Assembly (NCBI GenBank): GCA_013695505.1
Contig: JACDAH010000011.1
Location: 1-5,144 of the forward strand
DNA from: Chloroflexota bacterium
Lineage (GTDB): Bacteria > Chloroflexota > Limnocylindria > Limnocylindrales > CSP1-4
Direction of reading: 5' to 3'
Length of the DNA stretch: 5,144 nt
In this document: piece by piece, positions 1 through 4,740 of the stretch
How positions within the stretch are numbered: the stretch's first letter is position 1
How the letters are laid out: every line of letters starts with the position of its first letter
The notes under the pieces: model-generated
The model's input: the letters and a program-made list of their open reading frames with translations, nothing else
Databases searched by the model: none
What the model was told of the DNA's origin: nothing
Program-made: the position numbers and the translations under genes

Positions 1-97
1 GGTCTCGTTCGTTTTCGCGGCGCTGGCGGTGATCCCAATCCGGGAGCCGGAACGCCACGGAACGAGAGGCCCGGAACTCGGCGTCGGGCCGGACTGA
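1..97 (+). CDS. C-terminal end of a probable membrane transport protein (partial)
   Basis: The reading frame is open from the window edge (first full codon at 2) to a TGA at 95-97, giving 31 residues. The visible part starts with a hydrophobic run (VSFVFAALAVIPI) and passes into a charged tail (REPERHGTRG) rich in Arg, Glu and Pro. This is how the last transmembrane helix and cytoplasmic tail of major-facilitator-type transporters often end. That family assignment is an inference from a very short segment. Most of the gene lies outside the window, so substrate and true family cannot be read. It could also be another polytopic membrane protein, or a chance frame, although the hydrophobic-then-basic pattern argues against chance. 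Confidence 0.45.
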   Translation, partial: VSFVFAALAVIPIREPERHGTRGPELGVGPD

Positions 98-110
98 GCG
101 GGCCTGTCAG

Positions 111-194
111 TGCCAGAGCGGGCCGCACCCCTGCCAGAGCGGGCGGAGCTCGCGGTGGCCTCTGTCAAGCTGGCCGTGCCCGCGGTGGCCTCTG
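111..194. repeat. Two pairs of short direct repeats upstream of tRNA-Pro
   Basis: The 12-mer TGCCAGAGCGGG occurs at 111-122 and 132-143 (period 21). The 14-mer CGCGGTGGCCTCTG occurs at 151-164 and 181-194 (period 30). The order is A-A-B-B, and all copies lie between the stop codon of the upstream membrane protein and the tRNA. The last B copy supplies the TG of the putative extended -10 element. The repeats are exact and seen directly. Their role (operator, slippage product or remnant) is unknown. Confidence 0.7.
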
Positions 195-201
195 CTATCA
201 T
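193..201 (+). promoter_or_regulatory. Putative extended -10 promoter element of tRNA-Pro
   Basis: TG-C-TATCAT at 193-201 matches the extended -10 pattern TGN-TATAAT with one mismatch in the hexamer. Transcription would start near 208, leaving a leader of about 24 bases before the tRNA at 232. No TTGACA-like -35 stands at the usual 16-18 bp spacing, which extended -10 promoters can tolerate. The assignment rests on motif and position only. Confidence 0.35.
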
Positions 202-231
202 GCGCTGGCCCTGAGACAACGGGCATCCGGT

Positions 232-308
232 CGGGGCGTGGCGCAGCTTGGTAGCGCGTATCGTTCGGGACGATAAGGTCGTGGGTTCGAATCCCGCCGC
301 CCCGACCA
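232..308 (+). tRNA. tRNA-Pro (anticodon CGG), CCA encoded
   Basis: All four arms fold without gaps. The acceptor stem is CGGGGCG (232-238) with CGCCCCG (298-304), followed by discriminator A305 and genomically encoded CCA 306-308. The D stem is GCGC (241-244) with GCGC (254-257), enclosing AGCTTGGTA. The anticodon stem is TATCG (259-263) with CGATA (271-275). The loop TTCGGGA (264-270) gives anticodon CGG at 266-268, preceded by T and followed by G37, as in proline tRNAs. The T stem is GTGGG (281-285) with CCCGC (293-297) and loop TTCGAAT. It reads codon CCG, expected to be frequent in a G+C-rich genome. The arm sequences closely resemble bacterial tRNA-Pro(CGG). It stands alone, with no second tRNA next to it. 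Confidence 0.97.
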
Positions 309-381
309 TCTTCACCGGCCGGCGACCCGGTAGAGCGACCATGCAGACGGCTTTCAGCGGCCGTCCCGAACGTGAGGCCAG

Positions 382-1587
382 ATGCCCACCAGACGGACCA
401 GCCCGCGTCGCACCGCGACCCGCCCCAGCGGCCAGTACGAGCGCACGGACGAGCGATATCTCGACGAGCCCGAGGACGGTTCGACCGGAGGCAGCTTGTT
501 CGCGAGCGCGGCTCCGTGGCTGGCGCTCCTCGCCGTGGTCCTCGCCGCAGCCGCCCTCGCGTTCGTCGTCGTCGGCCGGGGCTCGGGCGGCGGCGACCTG
601 AGCGCCTGCCGCTCGGCGGCTTGGAAGGCGATTCCCGACCCCGAAGGCCTGCCCGCAAGCTGGAATCTCGGCTCGACCGACCTCAATGCCAATGGCTTGA
701 CGATCTCATTCATCGGTGCTGCGGTGGACGAGGGGACCGCCGGGCCGGTGGTGTACGCCAGCGTCACCTGCTACGGCGACGCGGCCGCGACGGCTCTCGA
801 GGACAACCGCCGAGCTGCCGAGGCGGCCGGATCGGTGATCACTGACCGCACCGACGACGGCCTTGCGTACGACGTTGACAATCCGTCGACCGGCTCGGTC
901 ACGACTCTGTTCCGGGTGGGCGGGCTGGTTGGCCAGGTCGCGGACGCGGGTTCGGCCAACCAGTCGGACCTGGCCGTCATCACCACGCTGGTCGCACGCG
1001 CGATGGGCGACGAGTCCGCCGCGGGGACGTCCGCCCTCGCCTCGACCGACGACTCCAACGCCAGCGAGCCGCCTGTGGTGGCCGCGTCGGACGAGCCGCT
1101 GCCGTCGGCGTTCGCCCCGGAGCTCGAGGCCCTCCTGCCCACGTCGATCGGTGACGCCGGCTCGACCGCGTCGCCCGGCGTGATCCCGCTGACGATTCAG
1201 AGCGCGAGCGCCACGGACGTCTTCGGGGACGATCCGAGCTCGCGCGCCCTTGCTGCACGGATCCGGGCGCTCGGGTCGTCGCTCGATCAGCTCCAGATCG
1301 CTCAGGCTTTCGACGAGAGCGGCTCCATCGACCTGTCGATCGTGGCCTTCCGGCTGCCCAAGGCCGATCAGGCCAAGCTCCGGGCGGCGGTCATCGAGAC
1401 GTGGCTCTCGGCCGGCGCCGACGGGGTGACGAAATCGAGCGTGACCCTCTCCGGGAAGAGCTTGACGAAGATCGACTACGGCGATGGCAGCACGATCGAG
1501 TACGTGTACGGCAAGGACGACGTCGTGATCGTCATCGACACCTCGGACGTCCAGGTCGCGACCCAGGTCGCCGCCAAGCTCAACTGA
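382..1587 (+). CDS. Membrane-anchored extracytoplasmic protein of unknown function with a duplicated alpha/beta module
   Basis: I do not recognise a family for this 401-residue protein. Residues 1-43 form a hydrophilic N-terminus, Arg-rich then acidic. Residues about 44-65 are one long Ala/Val/Leu transmembrane helix, and the rest is predicted to lie outside the membrane (N-in, C-out). Two Cys, C76 and C130, both lie in the first outer region and could pair. Residues about 208-245 are a Ser/Asp/Ala/Pro-rich linker. The parts before and after it (about 123-209 and 316-401) have the same apparent order: strand, helix, strand, strand, helix. Examples are VVYASVTCYG then an Ala-rich helix, against DLSIVAFRLP then KADQAKLRAAVIETW. 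Both end in a Gly/Asp turn, a hydrophobic strand and an Ala/Val helix. The ATG has GTGAGG at 372-377, four bases upstream. The gene starts 73 bp after the tRNA and shows normal G+C-rich codon use, so it looks native. That it is a real gene is fairly certain; its function is not known. Confidence 0.85.
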   Translation: MPTRRTSPRRTATRPSGQYERTDERYLDEPEDGSTGGSLFASAAPWLALLAVVLAAAALAFVVVGRGSGGGDLSACRSAAWKAIPDPEGLPASWNLGSTDLNANGLTISFIGAAVDEGTAGPVVYASVTCYGDAAATALEDNRRAAEAAGSVITDRTDDGLAYDVDNPSTGSVTTLFRVGGLVGQVADAGSANQSDLAVITTLVARAMGDESAAGTSALASTDDSNASEPPVVAASDEPLPSAFAPELEALLPTSIGDAGSTASPGVIPLTIQSASATDVFGDDPSSRALAARIRALGSSLDQLQIAQAFDESGSIDLSIVAFRLPKADQAKLRAAVIETWLSAGADGVTKSSVTLSGKSLTKIDYGDGSTIEYVYGKDDVVIVIDTSDVQVATQVAAKLN

Positions 1588-1658
1588 GGGCCCCGCGGCG
1601 GCCGGCGGCGGGCGGCCGTGTCGAACGCCCGCGCTCGCCCACGTCGTTGCGTCGCCTG

Positions 1659-1667
1659 TTGTCCACA
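1659..1667 (+). promoter_or_regulatory. DnaA-box-like 9-mer (TTGTCCACA)
   Basis: TTGTCCACA is identical to the preferred DnaA box of high-GC actinobacteria such as Streptomyces and one base from the E. coli consensus TTATCCACA. A second site, CTGTCCACA on the opposite strand at 1925-1933, lies in the same gene-free stretch. There is no dnaA, dnaN or AT-rich unwinding region nearby, so an origin is not supported. An isolated DnaA-binding or titration site, or chance, is more likely. Confidence 0.3.
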
Positions 1668-1924
1668 GACCATTCGCGCATGAGTGTGCGTGGCCCGCGC
1701 CTCGGATCCGACGGGACGGTCGCATTGACCGGGTGGCGGACCCTGGGCGGTTCGCGGCCTGATGCCCGGGAGATCCGTTCCCTTGATCGATGGCCCTGAT
1801 CGATTCGGGCGACAGCGTGCGTGGCGTGGGGGTCGTTCTGACACGCGAGCGTTCAGTCGGGGCCGCGGCCACGCTCGCTCGAGTCGATTTCGATCAACCA
1901 CGCTGATCGGCGCCGGCAGCTCAG

Positions 1925-1933
1925 TGTGGACAG
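1925..1933 (-). promoter_or_regulatory. Second DnaA-box-like 9-mer (CTGTCCACA)
   Basis: On the + strand this reads TGTGGACAG, so the - strand reads CTGTCCACA, one base from the site at 1659-1667 and in the opposite orientation. It lies 33 bp beyond the stop codon of the TfoX-domain gene. The evidence is sequence similarity only. Confidence 0.22.
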
Positions 1934-1966
1934 TACCGCTCGCGCGCGCCGCCGGCCGCTCGCGCG

Positions 1967-2326
1967 CTACCCCTTCGTGGGCATCGAGCCGGCGTGGGCC
2001 AGCCCGCGCTCGACCCAGCCGCGGATTCGCTCGTCGTCCTCGACGTCCGTCGCGGGGATGAGGACGAACGCCTTCATGCGCCTGCCCGGTGCCGGCTCGA
2101 AGGACTCGGCGCCGGAGGCCTTGGCGGCCTCGACCTGGTCGTCGGGCAGGCGGACCACCCAGCGATCCCGGAAGAGCCCGGTCGCCATATTGCCGCCGAC
2201 GAATGCCGCCGGGTAGCCGAACATCTTCCTGCGCGTGGCCTGGGGATAGCTGTCCAGCACGCTCGCGAACCGCTCCGCCAGCTCCGGCGGCGACTTGCTG
2301 AAGCTCGGCATCGCGTGTTCGGCCAT
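1967..2326 (-). CDS. Stand-alone TfoX/Sxy N-terminal domain protein
   Basis: The 119-residue protein matches the TfoX N-terminal domain family in its key stretch. RRKMFGYPAAFVGG followed by NMATGLF (residues about 32-52) corresponds to the family's 'R.MFGg.gfy..g..fa.' signature. It is followed by a strand with WVVRLP (56-61) and by GRRMKAFVLIP (81-91), then a C-terminal Glu/Asp-Asp-Glu helix with a Trp (IRGWVERGL). In gamma-proteobacteria TfoX/Sxy is a competence regulator with an extra C-terminal domain. Here only the N-terminal domain is present, as in many short proteins of unknown role across bacteria, so a competence role should not be assumed. The ATG at 2326 is preceded by a perfect AGGAGG (2342-2337) ten bases upstream. 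A possible -10 TATGGT at 2356-2351 would place the transcript start just before that site. It is divergent from the crcB gene. Confidence 0.88.
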   Translation of the reverse strand: MAEHAMPSFSKSPPELAERFASVLDSYPQATRRKMFGYPAAFVGGNMATGLFRDRWVVRLPDDQVEAAKASGAESFEPAPGRRMKAFVLIPATDVEDDERIRGWVERGLAHAGSMPTKG

Positions 2327-2350
2327 GACGCATCGTCCTCCTGCTGCTCG

Positions 2351-2356
2351 ACCATA
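2351..2356 (-). promoter_or_regulatory. Putative -10 element of the TfoX-domain gene
   Basis: On the - strand the hexamer reads TATGGT, the same hexamer found before the RlpA-like gene. A start seven bases downstream would fall near 2344, giving a short leader that still contains the AGGAGG ribosome site (2342-2337). No good -35 is visible. The call rests on motif and geometry alone. Confidence 0.25.
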
Positions 2357-2524
2357 CGGTAGTCGGCCGGTCGATTCGCGACGCCCGACCGGATCGGCTG
2401 GGGCTCACGAGAGTTTGTTCCGATTCCGCAGCTTCCGGTAGCAATGCGCCTCTGAGGAGTGATCCTGCGATGAAGGGCGCCGCCGGCAGCGACTCCCACG
2501 AGTTGACGGAGCCCCAACGCAGCC

Positions 2525-2917
2525 GTGATCCTCCGTGACGTGACCCTCGTCCTGATCGCCCTCGGCGGAGCGGCTGGCGCCGTTGCCCGCTATCTCGTCG
2601 ACACGGCCGTCCTGGGACGCGTGGCGGGGACGTTTCCGCTCGGCATCCTCACCGTCAACCTGACGGGCGCATTCGGTCTCGGCTTGCTGGCCGCCCTGAT
2701 CATCGATCGAGGCGTGCTCCCGGCGGACCTCCGTGCGCCGCTGCTCGTCGGCTTCCTGGGCGCCTACACGACATTCTCGACGCTTATGCTCGACAGCTGG
2801 CGGCTCATCGAGGACGGCCTGCCGGCGCTCGCCGCGGTCAATCTCGTCGGCTCCGTCGTCCTCGGCCTCGTCGCGGTCGTGGCCGGCCTGTGGCTCGGGC
2901 GGACGATCACCGGCTGA
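2525..2917 (+). CDS. crcB: Fluoride channel CrcB/Fluc family
   Basis: This 130-residue, very hydrophobic protein has four membrane helices (about 5-25, 36-60, 70-92 and 100-125), the usual CrcB/Fluc length. Family motifs are clear: GGAAGAVARY at 14-23, FPLGILTVNLTGAFGLG at 37-53 with the conserved pore Asn (N45), GFLGAYTTFST at 76-86, and a last helix AVNLVGSVVLGL. Fluc channels work as antiparallel dimers that let toxic fluoride leave the cytoplasm passively, with a central Na+. F84 is the first conserved pore-lining Phe of the TTFSTF motif. The second position is Leu (L87). Only one crcB is seen, whereas many Gram-positive and high-GC bacteria carry two adjacent copies encoding a heterodimer. 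The start is GTG 2525, the most upstream possible in frame (a TGA lies at 2504-2506). The only Shine-Dalgarno-like string, ACGGAG (2506-2511), is 13 bases away and weak. I found no full fluoride riboswitch upstream. Confidence 0.95.
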   Translation: MILRDVTLVLIALGGAAGAVARYLVDTAVLGRVAGTFPLGILTVNLTGAFGLGLLAALIIDRGVLPADLRAPLLVGFLGAYTTFSTLMLDSWRLIEDGLPALAAVNLVGSVVLGLVAVVAGLWLGRTITG

Positions 2918-2935
2918 CGGTCCGGCCGGCCGGCC

Positions 2936-3835
2936 TCAGATCGCCGCGATCGAGCGCGGCGCATAGCGCGGTCCGAACGCCGGCGGACGCAGGCCGCTCG
3001 TCTCGAGGAGCCGAACGACACGGGCGCGGTGGCCGCGCCACGGCTCCAGAAGCTCGACCATCCGAGCGTCCGTCCCGCGGATCTCGCCGGCCAGGGTGAA
3101 GGCCACGAGGTTTGGGAGGTGGAAGTCGCCGACGCTCAGTGCGTCGGGATCGCCGGCGGCGCGAAGCATCACCTCGGCCGCGGTCCACGGCCCGATCCCC
3201 GGCAGCGCGGTGAGCCGAGCATAGGCCTCGGCGCGCGGCAGCTCGAGGATCTCCTCGAATCGGGTAGCCCGATCGGCCACCCGCCGGACGAGGTCTGCCC
3301 GGCGCCGCTCGATCCCGACGGGGTGGAGCTCGTGGTAGGGGATCGCGGCGATCCGCGCCGGCTCCGGGAGCAGGCTCAGGCCGAACGGGCCCGGCGCCGA
3401 CTCGCCCCAGCGCCAGACCAGCCCGCGCAGACCACGCCACGCCTCGGTGCCGGTCACCTTCTGCTCGAGGATCGCCGGGATCAACGCCTCGAGGACCGCC
3501 CCGGTCCGACCGAGCCGGATGCCCCCGCCGCGTCGATCCAGGTCGGCCACGAGGCCATGGAGGCCAGGCTCAAAGCCCGTCCGATCGTCGTCCATGCCGA
3601 TGAAGGCCGGGAGCATCTCGAGGACGCGGTCCGCGCCCGGTCCCCACGCCTCTGCATCGATCCGCCCGCTGCGCTGGACCAGCTCGATCGTGGCCGGGCC
3701 GTCGGCCGTTCGCGTCGCTCGGACGATCCGCCCCGGGGTGATCCGCATCGTCGGGTCGCCGGAGCCGCGCAGGTGGATCCCGGCGGTCCGGCGGAGATCG
3801 AGCTCGCGGTCCAGGACCAGCGTCCGGCTTGGCAT
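2936..3835 (-). CDS. DNA-3-methyladenine glycosylase II, AlkA-like (HhH-GPD superfamily)
   Basis: The 299-residue protein has the helix-hairpin-helix LTALPGIGPWTAAEV (208-222), then the Gly/Pro-Asp loop ending in ALSVGDFHLPN. Here D237 aligns with the catalytic Asp of AlkA (D238 in E. coli). The motif IPAILEQKVTG (119-129) corresponds to the family's 'A..Q.vs' helix. The C-terminal RGTDARMVELLEPWRGHR is typical of the actinobacterial/Chloroflexota branch. It should excise alkylated bases (3-methyladenine and similar) in cytoplasmic base-excision repair; the exact substrates cannot be read. The region before the domain (1-105) probably corresponds to the AlkA N-terminal beta domain. ATG 3835 is chosen because residues upstream in the open frame are Arg/Pro-rich shadow sequence. 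No Shine-Dalgarno site precedes it. CAGACT (- strand) ends seven bases before the ATG and could be a -10 for a leaderless transcript, which is speculative. Its stop lies 18 bp from the end of crcB, in convergent orientation. Confidence 0.93.
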   Translation of the reverse strand: MPSRTLVLDRELDLRRTAGIHLRGSGDPTMRITPGRIVRATRTADGPATIELVQRSGRIDAEAWGPGADRVLEMLPAFIGMDDDRTGFEPGLHGLVADLDRRGGGIRLGRTGAVLEALIPAILEQKVTGTEAWRGLRGLVWRWGESAPGPFGLSLLPEPARIAAIPYHELHPVGIERRRADLVRRVADRATRFEEILELPRAEAYARLTALPGIGPWTAAEVMLRAAGDPDALSVGDFHLPNLVAFTLAGEIRGTDARMVELLEPWRGHRARVVRLLETSGLRPPAFGPRYAPRSIAAI

Positions 3836-3940
3836 GGACGAAAGTCTGGCACGTGGCCGTCCGGGCTGCGCCGGCTGTCCGGTGCGGTCGCCGGGCTGCC
3901 GGGGGCCTCTGTTCCGGCCACCGCAACTCCTGCCAGGACG

Positions 3941-3952
3941 CACCGTTCGAAC
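3941..3952. promoter_or_regulatory. Copy 1 of a 12-mer with the palindrome GTTCGAAC
   Basis: CACCGTTCGAAC contains the perfect 8-bp palindrome GTTCGAAC (3945-3952). A second copy, differing at one base in 12, lies at 4013-4024. Both are in the 239-bp gap between the divergent glycosylase and RlpA-like genes. It may be half of an operator pair. It does not have the GAAC-N4-GTTC form of the Gram-positive LexA box. Confidence 0.35.
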
Positions 3953-4012
3953 ACGATTTGGGACACATTGACGCCGCCGCGAACTGCAACATCGCGCCCT
4001 GTCACGCTCCCG

Positions 4013-4024
4013 CAACGTTCGAAC
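4013..4024. promoter_or_regulatory. Copy 2 of a 12-mer with the palindrome GTTCGAAC
   Basis: CAACGTTCGAAC contains the same palindrome at 4017-4024, 72 bp from copy 1 (close to seven helical turns). It ends 35 bp before the putative -10 of the RlpA-like gene, a position just upstream of a -35 region where an activator could bind. The binding protein is unknown. Confidence 0.35.
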
Positions 4025-4056
4025 GGGTCGTCCCGAGGGCAGAATCGAGACACCAC

Positions 4057-4065
4057 TGCTATGGT
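4057..4065 (+). promoter_or_regulatory. Putative extended -10 of the RlpA-like gene
   Basis: TG-C-TATGGT at 4057-4065 fits TGN-TANNNT. The predicted transcript start, about seven bases downstream (4072-4073), is only two or three bases before the GTG at 4075, so the mRNA would be leaderless or nearly so. This agrees with the absence of a Shine-Dalgarno site. No -35 match is visible. Confidence 0.35.
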
Positions 4066-4074
4066 TCCCTCGAC

Positions 4075-4674
4075 GTGCGACGCCCCAGAGTCGTCGCGAC
4101 CATGGCGCTCATCGCCATGCTCGCCGCGGCCGCCGTCCCCGGATCCGTGGGATCCCAGGGCCCCAGCCCTGATGCAACGCTCGATGCGAACCTCTTTCGG
4201 GGAGTGGACGCCGCATCGATCGACGGGACAGCGGCGATGACTCCCTCTCTTGACCCTGCGTATCAGTCCGATGGTGCGCTCAGCGATACCTCGGTCCTGC
4301 TCGACCCCGACGAGCGGCCTGCTCTGGCAGGCCGCCCAGATGCGGCAGCGATCCAACCCGACGCGCCCGTCGGCTCGGTCGCCATCCCGCAGTGGCGTCG
4401 GGACTCCGCGGTGTCCTGGTACGGGCCCGGCTTTTACGGCAGGCGGACCGCCTGCGGCTACGCGATGACCGAATCGCTCCGTGGAGTGGCGCACCGAACG
4501 CTGCCGTGCGGCACGAAGGTCACCTTCCGAAACCCTGCGAACGGGCGGACGGTCACGACGATCGTCGTCGATCGCGGCCCGTACGTGGCCGGGCGGCAGT
4601 GGGACCTGACGGGCGGGCTGTGTCAGGCCCTCGGCCACTGCTACACCGGGCCGCTGCTCTACAAGTTCCCGTAG
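4075..4674 (+). CDS. Secreted RlpA-like double-psi beta-barrel protein with four Cys
   Basis: From GTG 4075 the product has 199 residues. It begins with a good signal peptide: RRPR, then a hydrophobic run VVATMALIAMLAAAAV and small residues near 25-28. Residues about 28-110 are a low-complexity Asp/Ala/Ser/Pro-rich spacer. Residues about 111-199 are an RlpA-type barrel: SWYGPGFYG (114-122), TACGY (125-129), AHRTLPCGTKV, then NGR, VDRGPY (165-170) and WDLT (176-179). RlpA proteins act on peptidoglycan in the cell wall. In Pseudomonas RlpA, a lytic transglycosylase for stripped glycan, the catalytic pair is the Glu of TASGE and the Asp of DRGP. Here the Asp is kept (D166) but the Glu position is Tyr (Y129). 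C127, C145, C183 and C189 could form two disulfides. It may therefore bind or remodel wall glycan without that activity. A longer open frame from ATG 3829 overlaps the divergent glycosylase start and reads non-protein-like sequence, so I reject it. ATG 4102 would cut off the basic start of the signal peptide. Confidence 0.88.
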   Translation: MRRPRVVATMALIAMLAAAAVPGSVGSQGPSPDATLDANLFRGVDAASIDGTAAMTPSLDPAYQSDGALSDTSVLLDPDERPALAGRPDAAAIQPDAPVGSVAIPQWRRDSAVSWYGPGFYGRRTACGYAMTESLRGVAHRTLPCGTKVTFRNPANGRTVTTIVVDRGPYVAGRQWDLTGGLCQALGHCYTGPLLYKFP

Positions 4675-4740
4675 GTCTCAGGCCGCCCGCGACCGCCTGA
4701 TGTCGGTGCCAGTCCAAGGACGCTCGCGGCCGTCTCAGGC
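4675..4740. repeat. Direct repeat GTCTCAGGC at the junction of two convergent genes
   Basis: GTCTCAGGC occurs at 4675-4683, directly after the TAG of the RlpA-like gene, and at 4732-4740, across the stop codon of the receiver-domain gene. GCCTGA at 4695-4700 is complementary to the TCAGGC of either copy, so a 6-bp stem (4678-4683 with 4695-4700, loop 11) can form. No T run follows, so a classical intrinsic terminator is not supported. Confidence 0.4.

Larger units (their letters stand above)
1588..1966. other. 379-bp gene-free stretch between two convergent genes
   Basis: This lies between the stop of the unknown membrane protein and the stop of the TfoX-domain gene. I see no convincing coding frame. 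The longest local candidates overlap neighbouring genes in the wrong frame or have no ribosome site. It begins with a C/G-only tract (about 1591-1617) that may pair with itself but has no T run. It holds two DnaA-box-like 9-mers (1659-1667 and 1925-1933) and the 8-mer TGATCGAT twice at 13-bp spacing (1784-1791, 1797-1804). For a convergent junction in such a compact region it is unusually long. Confidence 0.6.

Noticed and set aside
314..331. ACCGG/CCGGT hairpin as tRNA terminator
   Set aside because: Only five base pairs with an 8-base loop and no T run after it.
1680..1799. 39-codon frame starting at ATG 1680 in the gene-free stretch
   Set aside because: No ribosome site, no protein-like hydrophobic pattern, and it overlaps the tandem TGATCGAT repeats.
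706..1872. Long antisense frames across the unknown membrane protein
   Set aside because: Arg/Gly/Pro-rich translations typical of the opposite strand of a G+C-rich gene; the sense frame has a clear anchor helix and domain pattern.
1588..1966. Replication origin
   Set aside because: Only two DnaA-like sites, no AT-rich region, and no dnaA, dnaN, parA or similar neighbour.
1476..2444. 322-codon - strand frame overlapping the TfoX-domain gene
   Set aside because: It runs over the real TfoX frame and the gap in another frame and has low-complexity Arg-rich sequence.
2922..2933. CCGGCCGGCCGG palindrome as a terminator between crcB and the glycosylase
   Set aside because: It is a self-complementary G/C run with no room for a proper loop and no T tract; in G+C-rich DNA such strings arise by chance.
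3945..3960. LexA/SOS box upstream of the glycosylase
   Set aside because: The actinobacterial box is TCGAAC-N4-GTTCGA. Here TCGAAC-N4 is followed by TTTGGG, and the palindrome is GTTCGAAC without the 4-base spacer.
3836..4015. Extension of the glycosylase frame to an ATG at 4015 (60 extra residues)
   Set aside because: The added residues are Arg/Pro/Gly-rich with no resemblance to the family, and the AlkA-like sequence begins at ATG 3835.
3829..4074. N-terminal extension of the RlpA-like frame up to an ATG at 3829
   Set aside because: It overlaps the start of the divergent glycosylase, has Cys/His/Arg-rich shadow-like composition, and would bury the signal peptide inside the protein.
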